From contig JACSYO010001999.1 of assembly GCA_016806645.1 (NCBI GenBank), forward strand, positions 2,508,501 through 2,572,500: 64,000 nt of DNA, read 5' to 3'. This DNA comes from Ophiodon elongatus. Its lineage: Eukaryota > Chordata > Actinopteri > Perciformes > Hexagrammidae. A program made the position numbers and the translations under genes. Shown one piece after another: positions 51,001-58,880 of the stretch. Position 1 is the first letter of the stretch, and each line of letters starts with the position of its first letter. Below the pieces are notes generated by a model, which did not search any database, had not been told where the DNA came from, and worked only from the letters and a program-made list of their open reading frames with translations.

Positions 51001-54000
51001 GAGACAAAGTCTTGACATCACATCCGGGTTAGCCTCCATTCCACTAACTCAGTATAATCTCTCATTGAGCATTTCTGACAGACAAACTTGAGCAACTGTT
51101 TAGCTGGACTCTCTTTTGTCTACAAACCTCTGCAGTACTTGGTCTCTCTATTTCAGGCTAGCAGGCTAGCCGTTTCCCCCTGCTTCCAGTCTATATGCTA
51201 AGCTAATCACATCCTGCCTCTAGCGTCACATTTAGTGGACAGACATGAGAGTTGTATAGATCCTCTCTGTCTCTGGGCACGAAAGCAAACAAGCCCATTT
51301 CCCGAATTGGTCTTTTAAATTATAAATTGTAATCTGGCCTCATAGTGCAGGATCGGGTTGTCTATATTATCGGCTGAGGAGGGAACAAAGAGCAAGTTAT
51401 TTTCAGCAGTGGTTACTCCACAGAAGAAGAAGAAGAAGAAGAAGAAGAAGAATGACATCTTCCCTGGCAGTGTGTGGAGAGAAAGACTATCAAAACCTTT
51501 TTTGATAGTCCAAAGGGTTGGATTGGTCTTTATTATTTCACAGTAGGCTAAATATGACACTAATCTGACAATTGAACTGACCTGTGTGTCCTTAAATAGT
51601 CAACCCACAAATTAGCAAAGCGAATAAGACTTGTCCTGTCATGTTCCTGCAAATCTTTTGGGACGTATCGGATGTGTAGGAGGTTGAATTTATGTTTGAT
51701 TTTGTCTTTGATGTCTTACCCAATGAGGTCCGCTGTGTGTAGAGACATTTGTGTGAAAGCTTGTTTGGAGTGAAATGCTCTGGATGAAGAGGCTCTCCTG
51801 ATAAGAGAAGCAGGGGACCAGCAGCAACAGCATTTATTCATAACATTTTATCTCTTTTGTTTTAGGATGCAGAGCGCTTAGCTTTTGTTTATTGCCAGTA
51901 AAAGGCCTCATGGCCGCAAATGTCTTCACATAGATGTTTGTTTCATACATCTAAAGCCAAAGAGAGCTGCCTAAACGATTAAAGCAGAGCGATCTGTCTT
52001 TTTTTTGTAAAGCTTTTAGAGAGCTTCCTCTCTTGGGCCCCATCAGTGTTTGAGTGCTTGTTGATATTTAGCATCTGCCTGCATCTCGGGCTCTGAATGA
52101 CTTCAGGGTGAATCCTGAGACATGCTACATGCCGGACCGCTTCTTCCTCACCTCAATAGAGAGCATCCATTTGTAGCATGCACATTGTATCAGTCTGCTG
52201 TGGTACTCTGCTGTCCTCTGTCATTTAACACCCTGTTGTCTCTGCCTGGTCAGGTTTGACTACTGCAGGTTCATAGAGCTAGACTACGTTCCTATGGAGA
52301 CAGGCTATATGGTCTCAATGCGTCCGACTAAAGGCTATTCATCGACCAAGTCGCCGACGAAAGGATGCGCTTCCACCAAGTCTCCGGATCGCCACAGCCG
52401 TTCGGCAAACTCTCCCTCGACCCCTCGTTCTCGGTCTGTCCTGAGTGCCCTCTTCTTTCCTCACCATCAGTGTTGACTTTCTGAAGCATGGGAATGATGA
52501 CACCTTTGGCACTGCTGTGAATGTCTCATGGTGTTCCAATAATCTTGTTCCCACAGCGTCATGTCCAGGCTGACATGTTACTTCCTCCTCTTTGTTTGTT
52601 CTCTTTTCTTTTTTTCATCCTCTTTAGAGACGGCTATCCTCGCTTTATTTCTTTAGAGGAATGCTTCTTGTTATATCTCTGAGTTTCTAATTTCTTTGGA
52701 GTTGGAGTTTGGTTTTTCATCTTTGCAGAGCACGTTCCCTGTGTTAAAAACTGCCACATCACTGTCAGTGCCCATATGACTGTGTGTCCTTGTTTCTAAT
52801 CCAGAACTGTTGTCTGTTAGCTGTGACTCTAGCCTCTGTATTTGTAATGTGTCTGTGTGTATACGTGCATTTCGGTGTTGTATTGGCATGTTAGTGGACC
52901 TGGATTGCTCCATTTGTGGGGTGTCTTTTTATCTGTAGTTTTGAAAGATGTCTTGATGGTTTTGCCCGACAGCTAACCAAATTCACTGTCACCTTGTTGT
53001 TTGGAGTCTGGTTTCATGGTGTTAATGATTAACATGTCTCCTCTTACTTTGGACCAGGCGGACACCAGCCGCACCCAGTAACAGAGATCCCCATGGCAAC
53101 ACATCCCTCAGCAGCAGCAGCAACTCAGGCTCTTGTAAAGGCAGCGACTGCAGCCCCACCAAAGGGTAAGACATCAGAAAACCGACTAAATTGTCAAATC
53201 TTCAAGGGTCTTTAGACAGCAGTGGAAACGCAGACAACAATGGGCTGACTCTTAGTTCCTGGAAAAGTAGTTCCTGTGACTAAAGGTTTGGGGAAACCCG
53301 GCTTTGCTCTGTGTTTGCTGAATGTGTAAATAAGTCAAAGTTATCTAACAGTTAGGTAACATTGTTGCAAATAAAAAAAATAGTAGGCCAAGTCCGGGTA
53401 TTGTTTGAAACTTTTACCAGAATTTTTTTTTTTTTAACAAAATCCCTAGTTTTATTTCACAAAATGGTGTAAAACAATACACTTTACATTTATTTGCCGA
53501 AATAGAATATATTATAAAATTGTCACTTATTAACTATTTGATCAGCAAATAAAACCTGCGCAGACGTTCAATGCCAGCTTTCGGTACTTGACAGTTTTTG
53601 AGAATCGGTGCTACAGATACATTTTGGTTGTTACCGAAAAAGTACTGGGGTTCAATACCCAGCCCTACATACTAGAAATATAAAAATATGAAAATATTAA
53701 ATATTAAATCAGTTCTAAAGCTCTTTAATTACATGCCGTAGACGTCATCAGAAGTACTCGTGTACGGACAACCATGGTATCCGACCACCTCCACCAGAGC
53801 AGTACCTCACACCCTTACAGCAGAAAGAGGTGTGTATCCGACACCTGCGGGCCAGGCTAAAGGAAACCATCAACACTCTTCAACACAGGTGAGATACTAA
53901 GATAGAATAGAGTTTCACTATTGGCCAGAGAGTCAGTTCTTAAATTGTCTGACTTGTTCTTAGTTTTTTCCAACCAGGTTCTAATCCTAACCTAAATCTA

Positions 54001-56153
54001 ATATCTTGATTCTCATAGTTCTTACTTTGTCCCCTTTCTCCTCTCAATTGCCATTTCTTAGGGACACAGAGATAGATGATCTGAGAGGCCAGCTATACAG
54101 GATGCAGGAGGACTGGGTTGAGGAGGAATGTCACCGCGTGGAGGCTCAGCTGGCCCTGAAGGATGCGCGCCAGGAGATCCAGCAGCTCAAACAGGCTGTG
54201 GACACTGTTCGCACCAGACTCAGTGATGCAGGGGGGCTAAGTGGCGACGTAGGGGTCCAGAGGTACTTTCAGGACATCAACGCTCAAAACCACAAGCTTG
54301 AGAACCTTTTGCTTAGCATGGAGCTAGCCCAGGCTGGATTAGCCAAGGAGGGGGAAGCCATACCAGGCTCTTGGACCCGTGTTGGAGGTTCGGCACCAGC
54401 ATCGGTATCGGGGGAAAGTCCAGGGGGAATACCCAAACCGCCAGGAGGAGGGAGGGGTTCTTGCTCTTGCGACGGTAGCCCAGCCCGTTCGCTGACCCGG
54501 AGCTCCACCTACACTAAGCTGAGCGATCAGGCGCTTGCGGACCGTAACGGCAATGGCCCAGACTTTCCTTGTCTGTCAGGTGACGGCACCCAGGATAGCG
54601 GTTTTGTGTGCTGTGGGGAGAGCAGCATCCCCAGCCGGGCCGACCTGCTGTTAGAGGCCGCCTTCCTCTCTGAGGAAACGGCATCTTTACTCAACTCCTA
54701 CGCACAAACCTTTTCCCAATCTCTGCCCTACTCTCTACCTCAATCTTTGCCTCACACGCTTCCCGACTCTCTGCCCCATTCTCTGCCCAACTCTCTGCCT
54801 AACTCTCTGCCCCACTCTCTGCCCCATTCTCTGCCCCATTCTCTGCCCAACTCTCTGCCCAACTCTCTGCCCCATTCTCTGCCCCATTCTCTGCCCCACA
54901 CCTTCTCCCATACCTTACCTCGCTCTTTCCCTCACAATTTGTCCCACTCCGTGGCCCACACTATGCCGCACTCCGCCACCTATGAGAAGCTGTGCACAGG
55001 TGAGCGGCTGGCACCCATTCGCTGCGGTCTTGGTGGAGTCGGTTGTATAAGCCATCCCTGCCTGTCCCACCACCACCTCTACCTGCACCCCCTGCGGGAG
55101 ACAGGCATTCAAACTGAAAGCTGCCCCATCCCTGCAACGGCAGGTTACCCCTCTGATCTGGATACCATTGCGGAGCAACGCACTTTCCGCTCCCAGGCCT
55201 GCAGCCCCACCTCCACCTGGATGTCAGATGAGGGGGAGGAGGAGCTGGACTCCATCACCACCACAGCTTCAATAACCACAGCAACGATCATGAGCACGGC
55301 CACAGAGCCAATCCCGGCCTCCAAAACTCCGCTGGTCCCTCACTTACCGCGGTCTGCTACTGTGGCGTGTTCCATGGAAAGTCCTCTGTGTGAGGGGGAA
55401 GAGGAAGTGGAGGAAATGGAAAAGCAAGAGAATGAGGAAAGAGAGAAGGAATCTGCAGTAACGGAGCGGCAGGAGGAGACAACAGTGATCAGCCTGGCAG
55501 AAGAAGGGCATCAGACGCAAATGGGCTCAGAGGGAGGGAATGAGGTGGAAGCTCAGGGTGCAGTGGAGGAGGCAGCACCAGAGAAGCTGTGCAAAGAGAC
55601 ACCAGCAGGGACGTTGGGTGACCTTAATTTTGTAAAATGCTGTGGAGAAGGCACACAGGTTGAGACAACACTGGAAAACCTCAGCATGGAAGATGTAGAG
55701 ACAGAAGACTTGAGTCCAAGTTGCCAAGGGTTATCACCAGATGCAGAACAGCCTCACACCTCGCAGCCAAGGAGATCTACTTCCCATGAGGAGATAGCTG
55801 GTGTCATTGTAGTGGAGTTGAATGATGAGGACGATGATGAAGATGAAACTAATCAAGAACAAGGCGCCACAGGGGGTGCCACACCAGAGGCAGGAGATCC
55901 ATCAAGCTCGGGGACAATTGAGAAAAGCTACTGGAGTCGTCACTTCCTGGTTGATCTTCTAGCAGTGGCCATTCCTGTGGTGCCAACAGTGGCGTGGCTC
56001 TGCCGCGGTCCAGTCCGTAGCGGACAGCCCATGTATCATATAGGGTCACTGCTGCGAGGCTGTTGCACTGTGGCACTGCACTCGCTTCGCAGGGGAGGTG
56101 GGTTGAGGCACTACCCCGCAGGCGGGGGAGACATGGGCGGATCGCAAATATAA
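36427..56153 (+). CDS. snph: Syntaphilin, six coding exons (spliced span)
   Basis: Joined exons are 36427-36482, 49007-49171, 52254-52433, 53058-53165, 53742-53888 and 54062-56153, giving 2,748 nt and 915 residues plus stop. Syntaphilin is a neuronal outer-mitochondrial-membrane protein that docks axonal mitochondria on microtubules; it was first described as a syntaxin-1 binder. Visible landmarks in order: a basic and Pro/Ala-rich N-terminus; a Ser-rich stretch ending SNSGSCKGSDCSPT (about 155-168); DNHGIRPPPPEQYLTPLQQKEV (179-200); a coiled coil (about 195-309) containing MQEDWVEEECHRVEAQLAL; SPARSLTRSSTYTKLSD; a Ser-Leu-Pro-His/Asn array (about 436-520); TYEKL, IQT and DLDTI motifs; an acidic region; and a hydrophobic anchor at about 847-865 followed by LLRGCCTVALHSLRR. 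The YWSRHFLVDLLAV and PTVAWLCR tail fits syntaphilin rather than its paralogue syntabulin. Mammalian forms are about 500 residues, so this one is long. All five introns are phase 2. The family call is firm; exons 1-3 are less certain than 4-6. Confidence 0.9.
38745..38870 (+). repeat. Tail fragment of SINE family B or its partner LINE
   Basis: Carries GACTGGCGACCTGTCCGGGG, as in the SINE at 125-410, followed by a GGCTCCATCCACGGCGACCC-type tail and AATGGATGA. The tRNA head is missing. Confidence 0.7.
40606..40638. repeat. (TCA)n microsatellite
   Basis: Eleven uninterrupted trinucleotide units, in snph intron 1. Confidence 0.95.
41740..41880. mobile_element. Related MITE, right half only
   Basis: CAGGCTAGCTGTTTCCACCC, TAGCTTAGCATGTTTAGCTT, GATCTCCTCATC and GCAAGAAAGTCAATAAGCG follow the order of the right arm of the copy at 50,729. 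Confidence 0.55.
42787..42855. repeat. (GT)n microsatellite
   Basis: About 34 units without interruption, the longest pure dinucleotide run in the window; it creates false Cys-Val open frames. Confidence 0.95.
44337..44389. repeat. (CA)n microsatellite
   Basis: About 26 CA units with one TA interruption. Confidence 0.95.
44653..44694. repeat. (GTCT)n microsatellite
   Basis: About ten tetranucleotide units. Confidence 0.95.
44836..44867. repeat. (GAT)n microsatellite
   Basis: About ten units. Confidence 0.95.
45021..45053. repeat. (GT)n microsatellite
   Basis: About 16 units with one TTT interruption. Confidence 0.95.
46279..46321. repeat. C run plus (CA)n microsatellite
   Basis: Eleven Cs, a short GCCC spacer, then about 13 CA units. 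Confidence 0.9.
47690..48055 (+). repeat. Decayed minisatellite (AGTATGTCAAAAAAGTCATA-like)
   Basis: Blocks such as ATAGTATGTCAGCAAAAGTC, GTGTGTCAAAAAGTCATAAA, TAGTATGTCAAAATAAATTC, GAGAAAAAGTCAC and AGTATGTTGAAAAAAACAGT recur with irregular spacing. Confidence 0.6.
48106..48135. repeat. (AAT)n microsatellite
   Basis: About nine units with one C interruption. Confidence 0.9.
49007..49171 (+). CDS. snph: snph coding exon 2
   Basis: A strong polypyrimidine acceptor (CTCTTTTCCTCAG) precedes the exon and a good donor (GC|GTGAGA) follows; without splicing the next codon is TGA. It encodes about 55 residues: a basic start (FNPLKALQPKRRLPP) and then a Pro/Ala/Val-rich, low-complexity run. Length 165 nt, a multiple of three, phase 2 at both ends. 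I do not recall this segment in mammalian syntaphilin; it may be specific to fish or to a long isoform. Confidence 0.68.
50729..51310. mobile_element. Fold-back MITE in snph intron 2
   Basis: The left arm reads GGAAATGGGCTTATTCGC, AGATCTATACCACTCTC, CTTAGCTTAGCATA and GGAAGCAGAGGGAAACAGCT. The right arm, reversed, reads GGGAAATGGGCTTGTTTGC, GGATCTATACAACTCTC, ATTAGCTTAGCATA and GGAAGCAGGGGGAAACGGCT. Arms are about 150 nt and the element about 580 nt. Confidence 0.8.
51422..51452. repeat. (AGA)n microsatellite
   Basis: Ten units, in snph intron 2. Confidence 0.95.
52254..52433 (+). CDS. snph: snph coding exon 3
   Basis: The acceptor is TCTCTGCCTGGTCAG. The exon reads FDYCRFIELDYVPMETGYMV and onward, then a Lys/Ser/Thr-rich region with the imperfect repeat STKSPTKG/STKSPDRH, and ends in a basic RSR. 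The donor (TCTCG|GTCTGT) is weak, but its phase gives CGG (Arg) with exon 4. Reading through would add only 13 residues before a stop. Length 180 nt, phase 2-2. The N-terminal half looks constrained (aromatic and acidic residues, few repeats), unlike the half that follows. Confidence 0.72.
53058..53165 (+). CDS. snph: snph coding exon 4
   Basis: The exon encodes RTPAAPSNRDPHGN followed by SLSSSSNSGSCKGSDCSPTK, which closely matches the Ser-rich motif near the N-terminus of vertebrate syntaphilin and syntabulin. The donor AAAGG|GTAAGA is strong and the acceptor is TTTGGACCAG. Length 108 nt, phase 2-2. Confidence 0.9.
53384..53670. mobile_element. Small DNA-transposon-like element in snph intron 4
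   Basis: Left AAGTCCGGGTATTGTTTGAA and, reversed on the right, TAGGGCTGGGTATTGAACCC followed by CAGTACTTTTTCGG. About 285 bp, non-coding. Confidence 0.5.
53742..53888 (+). CDS. snph: snph coding exon 5
   Basis: The exon encodes HQKYSCTDNHGIRPPPPEQY, then LTPLQQKEVCIRHLRARLKE, the highly conserved start of the syntaphilin/syntabulin coiled coil. The donor CACAG|GTGAGA is strong; the acceptor GCCGTAG has a modest pyrimidine tract. Length 147 nt, phase 2-2. It joins exon 6 through a split Arg codon to give QHRDTEIDDL. Confidence 0.93.
54062..56153 (+). CDS. snph: snph terminal coding exon 6
   Basis: A single 2,092-nt exon carries about three quarters of the protein. It covers the rest of the coiled coil (220-309), the SPARSLTRSSTYTKLSD segment, the Ser-Leu-Pro repeat array, the TYEKL/IQT/DLDTI motifs, a Glu-rich middle (for example EEEVEEMEKQENEEREKE), an Asp/Glu run (about 805-812), and the C-terminal membrane anchor FLVDLLAVAIPVVPTVAWL with a second hydrophobic stretch. 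It ends GGSQI then TAA. The acceptor is CCATTTCTTAG; the open frame continues upstream into the intron, so the true exon begins after that AG. Confidence 0.95.
54703..54970 (+). repeat. Coding tandem repeat, Ser-Leu-Pro-His/Asn, inside snph exon 6
   Basis: A 12-nt unit close to CACTCTCTGCCC is repeated about 15 times, clean in the middle (54,760-54,900) and decaying at both edges. It encodes SLPH and SLPN tetrapeptides, with SLPY, SLPQ and TLPD at the start and THTLPRSFPH-like variants at the end. It lies just before the conserved TYEKL motif. The unit is a multiple of three, so length changes would keep frame. Confidence 0.95.
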
Positions 56154-57184
56154 AAGGAGTCTATAAGAGGGTCTGGGTCCTTAGCTTGTTGGAAGATACC
56201 TGTAGTGTGGGAGGAAGAAGAGAAGAAACTTCCTGTCCTGCATTCCTCATCAAAATTAATGACTAAGATCTCTGACTGGTGAAGTCTGTTCTGTTGGTCC
56301 TTCTCTTTATTGTCTCTCACCCACTGGTCCTTGCTGTTGCTACCAAGATGTCCGCTAATGCTACTGACTTGTGCAAAACTGAATGAGCTGGATGAAATGA
56401 ATGATCTGTGCTTGGATGTTTTACGCTGATTGTTTTCTTTTTAAAATGCAGGGAAATGTTACAGATTCATTGATTTGTCAACCTACCAGGCTGTCTCAAT
56501 TCTGGCATGTTCTAATGATCTTGGTGAGTGAGTACATGAAATATGGTATGCGTATGTATTAGAATGTGTCTCTGTATAACCAAATGGCCTCGTTGTCTGC
56601 AGTGCATGAGCTACACTCTGCACACTGACCTACGGCAGCGACGAAGGGAAGATCCACCCTAATTCGGATTTCTGAAAACATTATCTACTACCAAGAAACA
56701 ATGATGCAGACAAAGAACTCAGGTTGATTCTAAGGGTAGAACACACCGAAACACACCGCAGTAAGGCTGCCAAGAACCGTAGACACTTTCCGCTGATGGA
56801 GGGCAGATCAATCGTGCTGTCAAGCCAAACACAGTTGGGTTGTTTCTGAACATGCCAGGCAGGCACTGTGCAAATTAAGCCAGCTTTAGCACAAAACTGG
56901 TTGCCTCTGATTTATTTTTTCAGAACGAATTTCTGCGAAATTTGTTGTTGTTTCCTTTGAGGGGCCATGAAGTGGGGATTTAGAGCTAAAAACAGCCCTA
57001 CAATTCAACAAAGGGCCGAGCTGTGTTGGTGGATGAGTGTTGTTTCATATATAACGATGAGACATGAATTACGATCCAGAAAATCTGGTTTGAACAACAG
57101 ATCCATGACTTTGAGTTGTCTTGCGGTTTGAGCAGTTCCACAATTTCCCGCATGGCTACTGTCAAAACATCTGTTCTCCAATGT

Positions 57185-57510
57185 AGCTCGTTTGGAGCTG
57201 GAGCCAGCAGGCGATTAGCTTAGCTTAGCTTAGCATGAAGACTGGAAGCAGGTGGATACAACTTATACCACCAACGTATCAGCACCTCAAAGGTTTTACA
57301 AAAATGAACATGCTATATCTCGCCTGTATAACACAAACAGAAATGTAAAAACAAGTTAGGTGCTTGAACTATTTATTTTTATTCAAATTTAGAGGTGTCG
57401 GTAGGCAGTTTCTTCTTTTACTTCGAACTTTGGACATTTCGTTCTTGGCAAGAAAGTAAAAAAGTGCATTTCCCAAAACAATTCTTTCATCTCAGACTGT
57501 GCTGGGATAG
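57185..57510. mobile_element. Related fold-back MITE, diverged copy
   Basis: Has GATTAGCTTAGCTTAGCTTA, CTGGAAGCAGGTGG, AGCACCTCAAAGG and, at the right, TTCTTGGCAAGAAAG and GCATTTCCCAAAA, which match the MITE at 50,729 in order. Confidence 0.6.
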
Positions 57511-58139
57511 AAATAAAACTGAGCTTCGCTGCAGATCAGACAGGATAAAAAGTGAATTACTTCAATCAGTCGATACTCTTGGATATAGACCTGTATTGGG
57601 AAAGAAAAGTGTCTTAGCAATCAGTTGGTGGTTGTCATATAGGCCATAGAAGCTTTGATAGAAAAACAAAAATCTCCTACATCTGACCATCTCGCCATCT
57701 ATTTTTCCTTTCTTTAAAGATGCTTCTGCAATAGAAGCTACTCTTTTGTTTCCGTCACTGCGACATAGAGGCCAGGATAGCCTGACATCACAGCTCGTCT
57801 TCACAAATCTAAACAAAAGGGTAAAAATCTAATTACTACGGTCAGATCTTTTGAGGGATTTGTCGCTTCCCATAGAAAATGAATGGGAGCTCACTGTGTT
57901 CGGTGTGTTTCTACCATGAGAGTAGAGTATATGATTTCATCTCCAGAAATCAATAAAAATTGATTCAGATGCAAAATCACAAGTTCAATGAATCCACAAA
58001 CTTGGTCCCCAGTTACTTATTCTGCAAATCTACACATTTATTCAACTGAGCAGAAAATGCTACTTATATTTTATGACTGTCTGGGTTTTTGACTGTGCAG
58101 TTCCATCCAGGGCCTACATATTTTCCACTCCTTTACATG

Positions 58140-58510
58140 GACAGTATAAAAGAAGTGGACGTAGCCACCACAACGTCACCCATTGGTTTGTGGACTACCG
58201 TTTTGTTTATCACGAGGTAGCCGAGCCCTAAAGAATGGGACCGTAATTTACTAAATGACATCACGCTGCATTGAAGAAGACTTGAATTTAGCGATTGAGA
58301 CCATAAACTGATTGTTACTGAGGTAATAAATCAAGTTAGAAGTAGAGTAACTTCCTCATAGACTTCTATACAACCAGACCTCTTTTTTTGCCACCAGAGG
58401 TGGCGCCCCCAGATGGCCATTAGAAAGAATGCACGTTTAAGGCACTTCCGCATTGGTTTCACTTCTCAGACCAGGAGGTACGTCCACTTCTGTCAGAGTC
58501 TATGCTCCCT
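58140..58510. mobile_element. Non-autonomous DNA element (GAAGTGGACGTA ends)
   Basis: GAAGTGGACGTAGCC near the left and the reverse of CAGAAGTGGACGTACCTCC near the right form inverted ends. Inside are CACCCATTGGTTTGTGGAC and GGCACTTCCGCATTGGTTTC, seen in many fish repeats. Confidence 0.6.
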
Positions 58511-58535
58511 TTATGGTTTCTCTCAACCATTAATG

Positions 58536-58625
58536 GAATAATTCGACATTTTGGGAAAAATGCTTTTCGCTTTCTTGTTAGATGAACTTTGCATTTGAAG
58601 CAAACTCAGCTGAACTATTGAATTA
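58536..58625. mobile_element. Related MITE, end fragment
   Basis: AATTCGACATTTTGGGAAAA and CGCTTTCTTGTTAGATGAAC resemble the outer end of the same family. Confidence 0.5.
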
Positions 58626-58880
58626 TTGAAAAGAATTAGACTCAAACTTTGTTGTGTGAAATGAAAGCAAACCAACGTAAGAAATCAATTCAACAAATTG
58701 TTTGTAGATACTCACTGGCTCAGTTTGACACGTTGATGTTGATCTGAATGCGTTGCGCTCAGTCTGTGCTGTATATTTCTGCTAACTTAATGCTCTCGTT
58801 GGTGTAGTTTAACTGTCACTCTGGTAGTGTGTATTTGAAGTCCGCTGTACAACAGTTAGTCACTGCGAATAAATCAACTT

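Larger units (their letters stand above)
56154..58880 (+). other. snph 3' UTR and downstream DNA, end not defined
   Basis: AATAAA hexamers occur at 57,512, 57,952 and 58,868, but none can be chosen from sequence alone. MITE-derived sequence begins about 57,185, so the 3' UTR may end before it or run through it. No coding signal was seen. Confidence 0.35.

Noticed and set aside
54006..54061. Upstream part of the 715-codon frame as coding
   Set aside because: It precedes a good acceptor (TTTCTTAG) and reads intron sequence; exon 5 joins exon 6 at 54,062 with the conserved HRDTEIDD reading.
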